Source of the DNA: Ptychodera flava
Taxonomy: Eukaryota; Hemichordata; Enteropneusta; Ptychoderidae
DNA: 64,000 nucleotides
Assembly: GCF_041260155.1 (NCBI RefSeq)
Contig: NC_091940.1
Location: 24,475,870 to 24,539,869, forward strand
Direction: 5' to 3'
The notes below the pieces were generated by a model that had not been told where the DNA came from, ran no database searches, and saw only the letters and a program-made list of their open reading frames with translations. Shown piece after piece: positions 15,572 through 33,498 of the stretch. The translations under genes were made by a program, and so were the position numbers. Position 1 is the first letter of the stretch; the number at the start of each line of letters is the position of its first letter.

Positions 15572-15756
15572 TGTCGACTTTGTGAAAAAAAAAGTGCACG
15601 TGGGCGCGGCTCAGCACCTCAAGGCGGCTGGAGAAAGTCTGCCGTCACGCAGCACCCCCTTGCGCCTGGCAAACGTTCGCTTCAACAACATCACGACACA
15701 GACAGACGCAGCGCTCTCGAATCTCGTGAATCTAGTGATGGACAGCATATTACGCA
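15572..15756 (+). CDS. Possible isolated coding exon
   Basis: After an acceptor-like CAATTCAATTCAG the frame reads VDFVKKKVHVGAAQHLKAAG and on through LRLANVRFNNITTQTDAALS to MDSILRR, followed by a weak donor (CGCAG then GTGGCA). Codon third positions are GC-rich, unlike the AT-rich surroundings, and the predicted peptide is amphipathic. I do not recognise the protein. No partner exon was identified, so this could be a pseudogene piece or a chance frame. Confidence 0.22.
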
Positions 15757-16606
15757 GGTGGCACAAGCCCGGGACGTGTGTTGCCAGTATTTTGTTATGC
15801 TGCGTACTGAATCGAGGGGCAATGATAACTGACGTGCCGACACAATCCACTATCAGACGCCTGCGTCTTCCTCAGATAGTCTACATCGATAAGAAGCATC
15901 TTAAAACTAAACGAACTACTGCCATAAATAATGAACTGTATGTCTTACTAACCCTGCGTAAATCTTCTATCATAGATAATTCTCAATTTACCTTTAACTG
16001 CAAAGCGGTGACGCGACAAAAAGGCATACAGGTGAAAACCACTTTCATTTTTGAACATGAAAGAATTCAACATAGTACGGAAAAAAACGGATTGTCATTT
16101 TAATTTTGGTACGGCAAGAAATTAATGCTTTCTCACTGCGGTTCATCTCGTTGCTAAGTGGTCGGCCGTGGGTGATTTAAAGCAACTCAAACTTAATAAA
16201 GCGAAGGTAATATCGCAAGGCAATAAACTTTATAGCGGTCAGTGGTTTTCCCCCCATTACAGTTGTTGCAGAAAACGCAAATTGTTCGGTGTGTAAATAA
16301 TAGGCGGGTAGGCAGATCAAATGTATACTTTTTCATCGCTTTACTGCATCCAACTTGTAACATTTTTTCTGTCATTCATGAATTTATGAGGGTAGAAGCA
16401 GCCCGGTGCAGTTGATGAAATGGGCTCACGATATATCGCCATTGCAGGGAAGTTATGTAGACATGTGTGTACATTATATATACAGATATACATACATGTA
16501 TACATACAAATATACACACAAAAATATACCAATGTATCATAAAATGAAGTTTATGTGTACATTTATATATTAAATATATTCGTTTTAATTTATATATATA
16601 ATAGTT

Positions 16607-16612
<6 letters not shown>

Positions 16613-16671
<59 letters not shown>
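16613..16671. repeat. AT microsatellite
   Basis: About 29 units within a wider AT-rich stretch from 16440. Confidence 0.93.
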
Positions 16672-16672
<1 letters not shown>

Positions 16673-16804
16673 TATTTTTATGATTTGTTCCTTTCATTTC
16701 TTTATTTTTAACCTTGATGAATTCACATTACTGTCTCGAAACGTCGAGATAAAAAATAAATCTGAAGTGAAGAAGTGGAGAGGATAGATTTTGCTGCTTG
16801 ATGC

Positions 16805-16809
<5 letters not shown>

Positions 16810-16898
<89 letters not shown>
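16810..16898. repeat. CT microsatellite
   Basis: About 44 perfect units. Confidence 0.95.
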
Positions 16899-16901
<3 letters not shown>

Positions 16902-19269
16902 AATAGTGTATTCATTGCATACACACATTTTTAAAGTAACTTTGTGTGATTTGATATACGATGTGGAAGTGTGTGCTTGATTATGAGTTCAGTGTATCCG
17001 AACTGCTGTAGCTGTCGAGGTATCGCGGACGGCTTGCTCGGAATATTTATGTTCTTGTCATCTCCTAATGACATTGGGGTAAACCAGGCCTTTGATTGTG
17101 TTGAAACAGTCTTTGCTGCCCCATTTCACAAAACGAATACTTACAAACGTCGGTGACAAATGGACGAGTCTTATGGGGAAACATCGCGCTTGACGTCTCG
17201 CAAGATGGCGGGAGGTAGTACAATAGCATGGTTCTCTGTAAATTTCTTACGATAACGTCAAATCTGCATATTCGGTGGGGTAAATCTCATTAAGCTAATT
17301 CGAATCTCTTTTTCCCAAATAATTAGATGCAGCCAAACTATATCACATCAAGTGCATTTCACTAATTATCACCTTTTAGACAAAGTATTTCGAGTGCGTT
17401 TTTTTACGAGCGATGTGTTTTATCCATCGTAACAAATGTCCACGCTTTTCGCGCGCGATTTGAAATTCGTTAAAAAAAACGAATTTGCCCACTGCTTTGA
17501 TCCTATGACGTTATCCCTGTGTCAGTAATAGAGAAAGGGGATAAGTGAATGCTTGTCATATTATGAGGTTACTTTTTATTAACTGAGTCAATGAAGGAAA
17601 GTCTAGTGACAACCGCTGATATGTAGAAGTTACAATTTTACCATCTTTCGCGTTGATGTTTCGCTGTTAGGTATTACGATTCTACCAGAGTACTCAAAAA
17701 ATATTTACAAATGACGGCAAGCGACGTCGACTGTTTCTAAGAACGTAAGATTACTTTCTCATTGAACTTAAACGTGACACGAACCCCCTGGATTCCGATT
17801 CCAGTGGACTATGAAAAATGCCCGGGGTGTTCAGCATTGGTTACAGATTTGAAACGTTGCCACCGCAAGACGAAGATGCGTCAGCAGACACGGTCGTTGT
17901 TGGATCGATGGGGCGATATTTCATCCACCAGACAGGTTTTTTGTTTTTGCCAGTCCAAACAGACGCGACGACGCAGCCCGGGAAACGGTGAAATTGATCG
18001 CACGGAAGTCTAGGAAATTTATAATCGGATCAAAACGGCAGTCGAAACTTGAACCGGTACTGTCGGTCAAGCGTGACAACAATCACAGAAGACAATAGAA
18101 ATCGCATATTAAGAATACAATGGATGCAGGCGTGATTTGGTAAAAAAAGGAATGATTTTAACAATCACATTCTTTAATGCGATTTTCTTTCCCTTTCGTG
18201 GCTGTAATACGTCCTTTGCTCGTCAACTTTTGAATAAATCTTTACAAATTTACCCACATCTGCTGTTGATCTGTAAATTATGTTTTCTCCTCGCAAACTA
18301 CCTAACCGGTGGTTTATTAAACGGTAGCGGATTTGCAACATCGAAATTCCTTGATGGCAGAAGAGGGGTTTCAGTGGCTTACTTCGGTGTCCAGTGGTGT
18401 ATTTTCTTTGTAAGCTCAACATAGCTTGACAAAGGCATCAAACAGCATTGAAAAAAGAGAAGTGTGTGTATCTAACATATTAAGGTGACTATGGTTGGCC
18501 TTCCTTTCGCCATGATTTGACCAAACAATCCGACGGACTGAAATCTACTAGACTTTTTTTAAGTCGCCAAAGAATGTAGTAGTTTACAAATTTTGCGTCA
18601 AATATTTTCGACGGAACATGTTTCCTGAAAGGCTTATAATTTCCTCGGTAAACAGAACGTGTGCATGAAACGGAACATGCCGATGCGACTTTTCGGGTTT
18701 TAGCGTGTGTGCACAGCGAGGGTATTGGATTGCGCGCAGGCGAAAATGCAACCTTTTCACGGGTAAGGGATAATTGGACGCGAGGGCCGCTCCTGTGTTT
18801 TCCCCAAATAACTGTTTTGCAATTATCCTGAAAGTAAAGAAGTTGTCTTACTTGTCAAACAAGCTTTCTCTTTTTTTTGCCAGAGCTCAAAAAGGTGGGG
18901 TGCCTTACCGCCTGGTTGCCAGTCTCTGAAAGGATATCCCGGCTCGATTTCATTCAGTTTGTTTTGAAAACACATGGTCGTTGTAGACCGCGACGAGTGA
19001 GTTTTAAAGACTTGTTTGAAGCTCTGGGTAAGCATGCCACGTGTTTCACGGGTCATAAAGACGAGTCAATGGAATTTCTGCTTACCTTGGTGTCCTTTCA
19101 TAGATTCTGAACCGCTCGCTGAGGGTTTGTGTTGAGCTATCATAACGCCGTAGACGATTCATCGCTGAACCATTTTTGTATAAAGTTTTGACTACTAGAA
19201 AGAACGCTGATATTTTCACTTTTGGACTGATTTTTTTCACTTATCGGCGACATCTTTTTCTTTTCCTCT

Positions 19270-19273
<4 letters not shown>

Positions 19274-19340
<67 letters not shown>
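19274..19340. repeat. CT microsatellite
   Basis: About 33 units. Confidence 0.95.
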
Positions 19341-19344
<4 letters not shown>

Positions 19345-19905
19345 CGTCGTGGTATGAAGTTTCGTCGTGCCGCCGTGCCTGCAAGCACGGCATGTGCTAT
19401 TCGATGGCGCGTGGAGGCATGGTATGCATGGGGCCGTGTGTACACACACTTTCAGGGCGAATACACAGCGGCACTCAATGCACTAACTCTCGTTCTTGTT
19501 TTGTTGTTCTGTCCAATTGTTAGAAGCATGTTTTCTCCTTTGGCATGTGTCTGTACAATGAGTGTCTGGCCTCCTTGTAGTTATAGAAGGGAACGATTGC
19601 GCCACTCCCGAAAGAAGCATTGGTTAAGCCGCGAGTTGCTCTTTTACAGATTTTGGAACATTGAATTTATCAAATGTGACCCCCAAAAGACGATGTTCTT
19701 TATTTGAACATCGGGCGATCTCGGTGAAAGTGTCGTATATTTCATCACATATCAATTTGGCATTATAATTAAATTTATTAAATCACAGAGATTTGCTTTG
19801 ATTGTCATCCCACATCTTTTAATGAAGAATAATAAAAAGAAAAGTAAGGAAATAATTGTATAGTCTTTAACTATACCTGTAGGGTGACGTACAACGGCTC
19901 AAAAA

Positions 19906-19968
19906 ATCTCTCTCTCTCTCTGTCTCTCTCTGTCTCTGTCTCTCTCTGTCTCTCTCTGTCTCTCTCTG

Positions 19969-20057
<89 letters not shown>
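19906..20057. repeat. CT microsatellite with GTCT interruptions
   Basis: The left half alternates CTCT and CTGT blocks; the right half is pure CT. Confidence 0.95.
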
Positions 20058-20061
<4 letters not shown>

Positions 20062-22137
20062 CTGTCCGGTCTTCACTTTTCATATTTGTCGATCATAGAG
20101 TCCCTCCTGTATCCTCTCCTGGTTTCTCTCTCATGTTTCATCTGTAAAAACACCCGTCTTTTCTCCCTTATATCGTCTGCTCGTCATGGCAGAAGAAAAG
20201 AAATTTGATTTAAGTATAAAATCAATATAAAGTCGTTTGTAAAATCGATGATATGTAATGTTGATCAATCTCCTATATCATTTTTAGAGTACTAGTGTAT
20301 GAAATATGAATCAGCCTCGATGTTGTTATTGTTCAGGTCATTTTGTTATAACATGGATTATTATCGTTTATATGAATTTTTCCATCTTTCCATGTTTTCA
20401 CAGTCGTGATTTTCTCTTAGTGATACAGGAAGGACGATTTAAAAATCATTCGTGATTAAAAAGTAAAGACACTTTCTTCAGGATAATCAATTTCAAACAA
20501 AAAGGAGAATGAATCGCTTTTTTGCTGATTTGCAGAAAGGAAAATCAAATTCGGAGAAATGTATGTTTTGTAAACTGTCATCACATCTTTGAAAGATACC
20601 GAGTGAAATCTTGAAGTCGAACTGTCGGTGCGTGTTTTGGGTGTTTTCTCCGATCGATTGTCACTTACTTCAGGGTTTGCTCTGTCACCGGGTCGTCAGG
20701 TCACGGTGTCACACTATGCGATGGAAATTGAAGTTGACAAATAAAAAATAATGTGCTTTTTTGCTGGGGGGGGGGGGGTAGACGTAGCGAGTGTCATCTT
20801 TTGATCGATGATTGTACTGGGTGTAAAGGAAAGCCAGAAATCCCTCTTTCTATAGCAATTGTTGTCCCAGACAGCCGTATCTTTGCTGCAGTCTCCCTCT
20901 CAAACGCTAAGTAATTGTCCCATCAACCGCCGGCCTTTGCGAGTCACCGCCACAGTGTCAGAAAGTTTGAACAGGATTGAAAAGAGCCTTAAGTTTGCCA
21001 AGTCGAAAAGTCAACTCAAATTTAGTTAAGGAGAGCAGGCTTCTCGGGTTTCATCCCGGGATGACGTGCCTGTGGCGTGGTCTTGTAAAGTTTAGAAGAC
21101 ATGTATTGAGGACACATACATTACGCCAGCTTTGTGGGCTTTGTCGCGGCCCTCACGATCACTATGATTAGGGGCGAATGGATGAAAGCGTTGACAGCAA
21201 ATAGAACCGGTAAAAAGACAATACGCTTCATGACTGCCGCGTTTGTGTCTTTTTTTGCACGGTGTTTACGCGACCCTGGGATAAAGGCGAAAAAATAGTT
21301 GGCAGGTTTCTTTCTTCTAAGCCTCTATTCACCATCACTGAAATGCAATATGTTTATAGGTTTGTACGCTAAACAATAGCTGGGTTCTAATAGATCGGAA
21401 TGGGATGAAGGCGAGTCGCTGGTAAGCGATACCCGCTCGGACACTTGTGACCGGACACCTGTCCCCTCGCTCCGCTTCTTGGCGATTTTTTTATTCAGTT
21501 TACAATCAGCGTTTCAGGTTTGATACGGCACTTTGCTACAAGTCCAACGCCGAAAAATAACACGTCGGGTCATGCTCGGGTTTGCGCGTGCTCGGCGCCA
21601 AGACGGGAAAAAGGATTTTGAACGCGTGGGTAGCTTCTTACTGTTGCTTTGACATCCTGTCCTGGGATTTATTTCGTATATAAACTTTTTTCTTTCTTTT
21701 ATTTGAAAAAAGGACAGTTACGTTGACTATATGGCATGCATCCCGCTTGCCACAGAATAAAGCAAGTATACTTAATTTGTGAAATAGTTTTTGATTATTT
21801 AAACATTTCGTATAAATCACACTAGTCATTTTATGCACGAATTGGTCAATTGAAATCTGATCTCTCAGTACTTTCGTCACGTTATTTGGTCTGTAGCAAC
21901 TCGAAATGGTATGATATGACCACTACGTCTTCAGTTATACGATAACACTTTCAACGAGAAATACGTCAATCGTGCAACATAAATCATTATCCGGTCTGCT
22001 TGAAGGGATTATTGCATAGGGCGAATAAATAAACTGCTAAAGAAACAGATAATTAAATTAAAGAAAAAACAAAACAAAAAGAAGTTAATAAATAAAACAT
22101 GAATAAATCATCATCAAAACCACAATTTTCAATACCA
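20058..22137. other. Noncoding, no feature found
   Basis: Contains a 13-base G run (20766-20778); otherwise unique-looking. Confidence 0.55.
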
Positions 22138-22155
22138 GTCATCATCATCATCATT

Positions 22156-22233
<78 letters not shown>

Positions 22234-22251
22234 TTCATCATCATCATCATC
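22138..22251. repeat. ATC trinucleotide repeat
   Basis: About 37 units with two interruptions (ATT, CTT). Confidence 0.95.
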
Positions 22252-25200
22252 CCTATGCGACGTTAATCATAAGGGGAGGCCTTTCTAGGAAATGAAATTC
22301 ACTTCAAGAATCGATTTTCAGTATGCCAGCGTTTTCTTTTTAAAAAATATCGTCAAAGCGCCGTCTTCTTGTTCACGCTGTTTTGCTCAACCCTCACAAA
22401 ATCTCCTGGGGGAGGGGGTCAGCCCTCTCGCTGTACCTGAAATGCACCGGAAAGGCATTTCACTGAGATGGGAGGGAAATTTGTCACGTGCGGCTTGTCT
22501 CAAAGAGAAGATTAGAGTATAGGAGTTTCTTTCATCGGTGCTCGCAGTGTGGTTCTGTGATATCGTCCACAATGCTTTCGGCAAAGATTACCTGCTTAAA
22601 ACCTTTAGTCGTTATGATACCAACTTGTGTTTTTCCTGTCGGACAGCGAATAGTTTTAATAATTGCATGTGAATACAGATTGATCAGGGAAGATTCATAG
22701 CTTGCAAGTGTGTATGTTTTACGAGGTGATTCTGGAACGTAAATAATTAAAACAAAAATCTTTGCGGAGTGTGAAAAGGACATCATTTGTTGATTGACTC
22801 TCGAGTACGGTTTGAAGAGTCCAGTGTTGGTAATTAGTTTAAACAAGAAGCAAGCATAGTTATGTGTTGCCAAAGCTTCAATGGGACCAATTGGTTATCA
22901 GACAACAGGTTAGCGTAGCAGCCATGAAGATGAATGGTTTGCTTGAGCGCAGGAAAAAGTGACCCTTAATCCCCCTTCAAGCAGAGCTGTGTAAAGACTT
23001 TCACCTGCCACCGGCTTACCTGATTACACTGGACATCCAGAACAGACAAACAAGGCCCCTTAACTCCACGAAAGTGGTGGCCGTTGTGACCTATTTTGAG
23101 GCCATGTATATTCAAGTTGTGTTGATGGATATAAACCTGTACGTAAGCAATTGGCAGTGGTCAGACATGTTCGTTTCGGGCATAACTGTGAATCCATTTT
23201 TAAAAAAATATACATCACTCAGTCGCTTCTCAATTTCGCGGCGTTCCCGGATGAAGGACAAGAAGAACAGCAGAAGGTACTGAAATTCTGCTCTGTCGAT
23301 TAATGCCGACGCTTTCCGATACGTTTTTATTCGTGTCACGACTGCCATCGTCATGACGATCTTATGTTAACGAAATCGACAGAAATGTACATTGATTCAA
23401 TATTTAATGTTCGCGGGAACGAGAAATATACAGAATGACAAGGACGTCCTTATGTGTCCGTATCACTAACTAAATACATTTCATGCCTTTTTAAAAAGAG
23501 TCACGGCACAGCTGGTAATGATCATCAATGTTTATTTGCAAGTACATTTTTTTGTTGTTATTTTGCTTGTTGATCGGTCGTTTCTCCTTTTTTACTTGTT
23601 TTCCCGCTGGCATTAAGACTAACGCTGTCACGATTCCCGGTAAGGTCAGTCGGTCAAAAATTGGAGGCTCGATGAACGGTTTCTTCACATTGAACCATGG
23701 ACGTTTAAAAAAACAAAATGGTGGAACGAGTGGCTATATTAAACCTGAATGACTGATATGCGGGGCATGCTAATATACGTACGAACGTCTCTGTCGTGCC
23801 TTTGATCGACTTAGCTGTTTTCTGAATTCTTAATATTGTAAGCAGAGACTGTTGGATTAGTGGGGACCTGTGGATATTTTAGTTGACAGCCAGCAAGCAG
23901 TCCAGTGTGGAGGTGCTTCTTGCCAAAGTGAAATAGACAATCCGGTCCGGTCCTTGATTATTTTCAGTTCGCATAGATATTTGGAATGAGCAGAGATTGA
24001 TTCCACATCAAAAGTTGAGATTTACCAAACATCAACAAAATAATTAACTGGTGTGTTGGGTTGTATCTGTCGTTTTACATGCCTGCTATTTGTAACGCAC
24101 GTTGTTCCGCGATTTCACAGTCGGGACAGGTTACGAAGGGACGGCAGAAACTGTTCAAAAGTCGCCGAGCAGTGTCCCCAAAACAAGGAATTTTACTGAT
24201 AAACCTATCGTCAGAGATAAGATCCCGTCATAACAAAAAAATCTTCAAGAAGTTTGTATAAACACTCAAAGACACGCGTGACTTTGTTTGAGAACCAAGA
24301 TTTCCTTCTTAGGTAAGACACGCGATAAAAAACCACAGTTATCAAAATTTTGAACAGTTTCATGACATAGTGTTGGGAAGAAATCGCAACGGATGAGAAA
24401 AACACGTTCCAAAGGAAAGAAAATCGCCCACTTCTGAAGTGTCAACCTTGAGTAAGAACAATATCGCCACAGCAAGGTCATTACAACATCGCCTAAAAGG
24501 GATTTCAAATTTATCTTTCTTTTCCTTGTACACCTTTTAAAGCTCCGTGTTTGATCAATTTGTTTAGTTTAAGACAATCGAAAGAGCAGGACACGAAATA
24601 CACGGGTTGCCCATGTGAACACGATGGGAGACCCTTTGTACAATGATTGAGCACGATTCAATCCAAATTTGATTTCATCCAACCTTCGCCTGAGAAAAAA
24701 AGAACATTGGAAAAACACCGTGATTTTTTTTGTTTGAACACGGCAAGGAAACTGTCGGCGTGTCTCGACTTGTGGCTATTTTATGACATGCTCAGCGAGA
24801 AAAATGGCAAATGCGACCACAGAAAAGATTTAACAAGACGCTTAGTAGTTTTTTAGAAGAACACGAAATTGCACGTCAGGACAAAAGAAAACAGTACAGT
24901 GCCCAGTATCCGAACTTACAACGCAGAGCTGAATTGCATCTCAGCGGAAATTATCAAATAACCGGAAGAAGGGTGCCCTATATGCTCACTTTCCGTAAAC
25001 GAGGGACGGCAGGAATAATTAAACTGCAATTTGATGGCAATTTACAGTTAACGTTAATGGCTTCTACACGGACGTTTCACTTTTTTTTTAATTTGGAAGA
25101 AACGGTAAACAGGAGACTTCCTCGCCGACTGACTTGGTTTGTCCGCCCACGGCGAACTACAGGGAGGAGAGAGACTCGACCGAAGGAAACTAACGAAAAA

Positions 25201-28200
25201 GGCGGTTGAGCAAATATTTTCTCAAATATTCGCCTTTCCATACTGCTATAGAGCTCGGCTTCGATCGAGTGCTTGAAATCCATCAGTCAAACGCGAGGAG
25301 GGTTTTGTGTCTTTTATCGCTCAAAACACGGGCCCTGATGTGGCAGAACAATGCACGTTGGTAGCTGATGTTTTTCATTGGCAGTGGAGCGATGCAGGAG
25401 TGGCGCGCGGGGGAAGTTTGCCCGGCTAATGGATGTGGTGTGTGCTATGCGCCATATACCTGACCGTGACTGCCCAAATCAAATTAAGAGCAAAAACACG
25501 CACGGTGTATAGAGACTTGGATAAACCTTTTCAAAACGGCGAAGAGTTCTGACTGGTTCGCACAGTCTGAGTTATTTTCTCTCCCCAACTCTTGACGTAA
25601 GCCATACGGCCTGCCTGCACTGCAACAGGAGAGAGTCTTGGCACGCAGCCCATTGGAGTCTGGAAAAGCGTGGCGTTTGCGAATCCGTTCATGGCCCTGC
25701 CGTCTTCACGCGTCCCGCGTCACAGGCAGGGGAGACGGCCACGGAAAGCGTGCCAATGGTAGTTTACAATGGTCTCGGTACATGCATTTGTAGCTTTGTC
25801 CGATTTAACAAAAGTGAGACATGAAAACCGAACGTGGTGTAGAGTTATAAAAGCCCTTCCGACCCAGGGCTGTACTTGCCCGTATATGCTACAAACAAAT
25901 TGAAGGAAAGAGTGACTTATGGGGCAATCAGGACTCGACAGGGCCACAACAATGTAAACGTTTACACGTCTTTTGGTAATCAAGAAATGTAAATATTTTT
26001 ATATTACTTCAACGAAACTGATTACATTCGCTTAAGTCACCCATGTTAATAAAGTTTAGTTCTTCCTACTATACAAAAAACTAATAAATAAAGAAAGAAA
26101 GAAAGAAAGGAAAAAAGAAAATTCTATTAAATGTAACGAAAACATGTTTGCCTCAAAAATTGAGTCTGAAACGGTAGACTTTGTGAGTGGAAACCAGATC
26201 TGTAACTCAGCCATTTATATAGAAACAAAAATATGCAGCCCGACGGTGAAATTAACAGTCACTCAACCAAAGAATAGTTTCTCTCCTGTCTAACATGAGT
26301 CGATAAAATGAGATTATTTCGTTAAATTATGAATGTATCGAAACCCAAACGCTTTGAAAAATTAATCAAAACCTAACGATAATTTTCGTAACACTTTCGC
26401 CCTCTTCAGTCATGTCTTTCTCCGCCGACTCAATTTTGAAATGTGTTCCGATTTTTGTTTTCTGTTTTCTCCTTTGCAGTCGCTTCAGTGAAAGAAGAAA
26501 GCGAAAAGCCTTTCGCTTGATTGTGTTTGTCGGCGTATTTAGCTCTCAGGAGGTGTCGGCTGACGGAAGGACATTGTTTTATTGCCACGTTACTCACTGG
26601 CCACTCCAAACACGACTACGTCAGTGTGGGTCCCGCATTTCTGCATCACCCCTGGATCGATTATGAAATTTCACGTCACCTTACCCCTTGTTGATTTCGG
26701 ATTTAGCTAGTCTTATTCGTTTGCGCAATTTATCAATCTTGCATACCAGCACTGACTTCATATATTTTCCAGTTTGATAAATTGTTGACACGATTGCTTT
26801 GGACAACCTTATTACATGGACTTAAATCATTGCTGCCAATATACTATACTTGACTTGGACACAGAAAGCCCCCTCCGGACTTCGAGGAATCACCCTCTTT
26901 TGTTAGCCTCTCAAAAGTTTATTTCAAAAACCTCAAGGAAATCAGAGTGCAAAATTGAAACCAAAATAAACTATTGCAGGTGTAATCCGTATCGGATGAG
27001 GGTGTGTAAAGGCAGAGATTACAAAAGCGCACAATTTCCACACTTGAAACTTTAATGGTTCTCGATGTTAGCGACAACAGGCAGAAACTGTGTTTATCGT
27101 CTATGTGTGTTTACTATTTTTACTTGTTCATACACACAAAATATCGCTTCGCTTCAAATATCAGCCTATGACCGCGTTCACCGCGTCGCAGCGAGATCTG
27201 TTGGCTTCAATATAACCGGGTAAGAGAACCGCGGTGTATACCAGTAATTTTCAAGCTAATAAACCAATTAAAAAAGGCCTGAGATAACTGGAATTACTGA
27301 AAACCCCCTGAAGGTAAAATATTCGGTAACTCGAATCGTGACATATGAAATTACATGAAAAACAAATGGATTATTTTTACCGTGAAAAGACTGGGGTCCC
27401 CAAATCTATGTGAAGCGGAGGCACCATCGCCAATGCTGTAGGGATCAGCACAATCAGAGGGCAGTTTATTTATCTTGTTTTTAGAGACGATTAAGGCTGT
27501 GACATTGCCTTTAATTGAATGAATTGTGTAAGGGATGGAGACGGGTATTACAGTCGACAGGACAGTGCGGCTGAACGCAACATTTTACTGCATGGTGTCT
27601 TTTTCACGTCAATGATTCTCGATTCGCTGTTTTCAGTTCCTTGTTTGAGGTTGAGTTCGGAGCCTGCGATGAACCCATGCTTCTTTTTCTTCAACCAAGT
27701 TCAAGTGGTTCGGCTTTGTAATTGTACCACAGATGTCACCGGCAGAATTCTCTGATATCTGAGTCCTTTTTGCCATCTTAAAAAACACAACGAACCAACC
27801 CTCACACATGCATACAAATACACACATAATTTTATAAAAAAATATGTCAAACGACCTCGATGGAATGTTGACTTTTTTGGGGCACACGTCCCGGCAGCCA
27901 GAGACGCTGGCGAGGATTGATATATTGGGAGGTAGACGGAAAAGGGGGTTACAGCGAAAGTTGCAGGTTTGTGCTGCGAATGGCGAGCACAACTTGCCTG
28001 GTCTATTTGTGAAGCAAAATTTAATATCAGCTCAAAGATATAAATTTGTTACCTAAACAATTGTTCCGTACAGGAATGCAAACACCGAAGATGGAAAGTG
28101 TTTGTGCGTGTTGGGCCATCACTTTAGTTTGACTGGATGGGGGAGGGGACGATGGGTGTAACAGCAAGCAAAATTTCTCTCTTTTTTATGCCCGTGCTAG

Positions 28201-29062
28201 AACGCTTAGGCGGGGAAGATTGCGAACTTAGAGTCCTGAAGATGGACATTCAGATCAGAGTTTTAGTCTGGTCACACTATGTTGTCGAGAGTTTCGCCAT
28301 GGCTGGCGACGGAGGGTAAACAAGCAACATTTGAGAAGCAATTTTCGAGACACGATTAATATTACACTCCGTTTTCCCTGCTAACAAAAAAATCCTATAA
28401 AAAAAAAAACAAAACAAAAACGACAGAGTGACAAGATATCATTCGTCACTATTAATAAACAGCGATCTGGAGTTAAGTATATACCCATACAGCGCTAAAT
28501 CCGGGCGCTAAATATACTTCAATGTGAACAGTCGAATGTCACGATGCCATTATTCTCCCCGAGGGGGTTTTGCCCACGGCAGCATTTACGAACAGCATGG
28601 TGTTACCCTTGGTCAGAAATTTGTCTCTCATTCGAAATGTAACACATTTTTTGCACCCTACAAAACTACAAATATACGTAGTAGCGCAAAGCATTCCTTC
28701 AAAACCCAAATTTTATCCATACACTGTTTTTTTTTACACATGGAAGTCAGTGAGTATTAAGTGTACTCGAGAATTGTTTTTTTGTAATTTCTGAATCTGA
28801 TGCATATATTACTTAGGGTATACTAAGCTTCAAACGGACAACGGAGATCAAATTAACCGTGCATGACAGGAGACAATATAGGTTGAATAACGTCCAAATA
28901 GTTTCAGAGAAAGATAAGTTCCCACCTCAACCACGAATATAACTTACAGACAAATCTCTCTACATTTTGAGTTCACTCAATTAGATCACATCTGCATTGA
29001 TTTTTTCTAGTAGCGCTCCGGTGATTCGCCAATATTTTCTTTGACTGGGAACAGAGATCGTC
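22252..29062. other. Long noncoding stretch
   Basis: The frame at 24811-25209 (132 codons) is the longest but is very Arg/Thr-rich with no splice support. An AAAG run lies at 26083-26120 and an A-rich run at 28397-28420. Confidence 0.5.

Positions 29063-29146
<84 letters not shown>
29063..29146. repeat. TTA trinucleotide repeat
   Basis: About 28 units, one phase slip near 29117. Confidence 0.95.
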
Positions 29147-29147
<1 letters not shown>

Positions 29148-29615
29148 AATGTTGTTTTGTTGTTGTTATTATGCGTGCAATTGTTATTTTATAGTATGCT
29201 TACTGTTGTTTATGTTCAAGTTAAATGGCACATAATTTCACTAATTGTACTTTGATTTAAAAATTTCAAATTAATTTATGTAAGCTGTATTACAGAGGGC
29301 GTATTCGCAAAAGCAAGTATGTGCCAAAAACACGTTTCGACATGTCGACGGCCTCTTTGTCAAGCTTTAATTTACGTGTTTATAGTAGGTACCCCCATAA
29401 TCGTTTATTCTATTGCATTCAAATGACTATTATTGTGTATTTTATTGCGATAACATAACCTAAAAAATGCGTCCCTTTCTCTATTTTCAACTTTTGTCGT
29501 GAAAATAAGTACCTTCTGTCAAACACGTTGTAAATCAGTGATACGCGAATCCAGAGGGCACATAAATTGCTCAAAATTAAGTGAAGTATGTTTCTTCGGA
29601 AGAAAGCAAAACATG

Positions 29616-33417
<3,802 letters not shown>

Positions 33418-33498
<81 letters not shown>
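33418..33498. repeat. CA microsatellite
   Basis: About 40 units, one CAAA interruption. Confidence 0.95.

Larger units (their letters stand above)
15757..19273. other. Noncoding with two microsatellites
   Basis: Outside the AT and CT tracts nothing is supported. A CTCGAAACGTCGAGAT hairpin at 16734-16751 lies between the tracts. Confidence 0.5.

Noticed and set aside
16720-16755. TTGATGA..CGAAACGTCGAG, hammerhead-like text next to an AT tract
   Set aside because: No stem II can form between the two core strings; possibly a decayed relative, not supportable as a ribozyme.
24811-25209. 132-codon open frame
   Set aside because: Arg/Thr/Lys-rich, no splice context, no recognisable motif and ordinary local composition.
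29315-29365. Minus-strand CTTGACAAAGAGG..TCGAAACGTG, similar to degenerate ribozyme remnants
   Set aside because: The CTGATGA core is missing.
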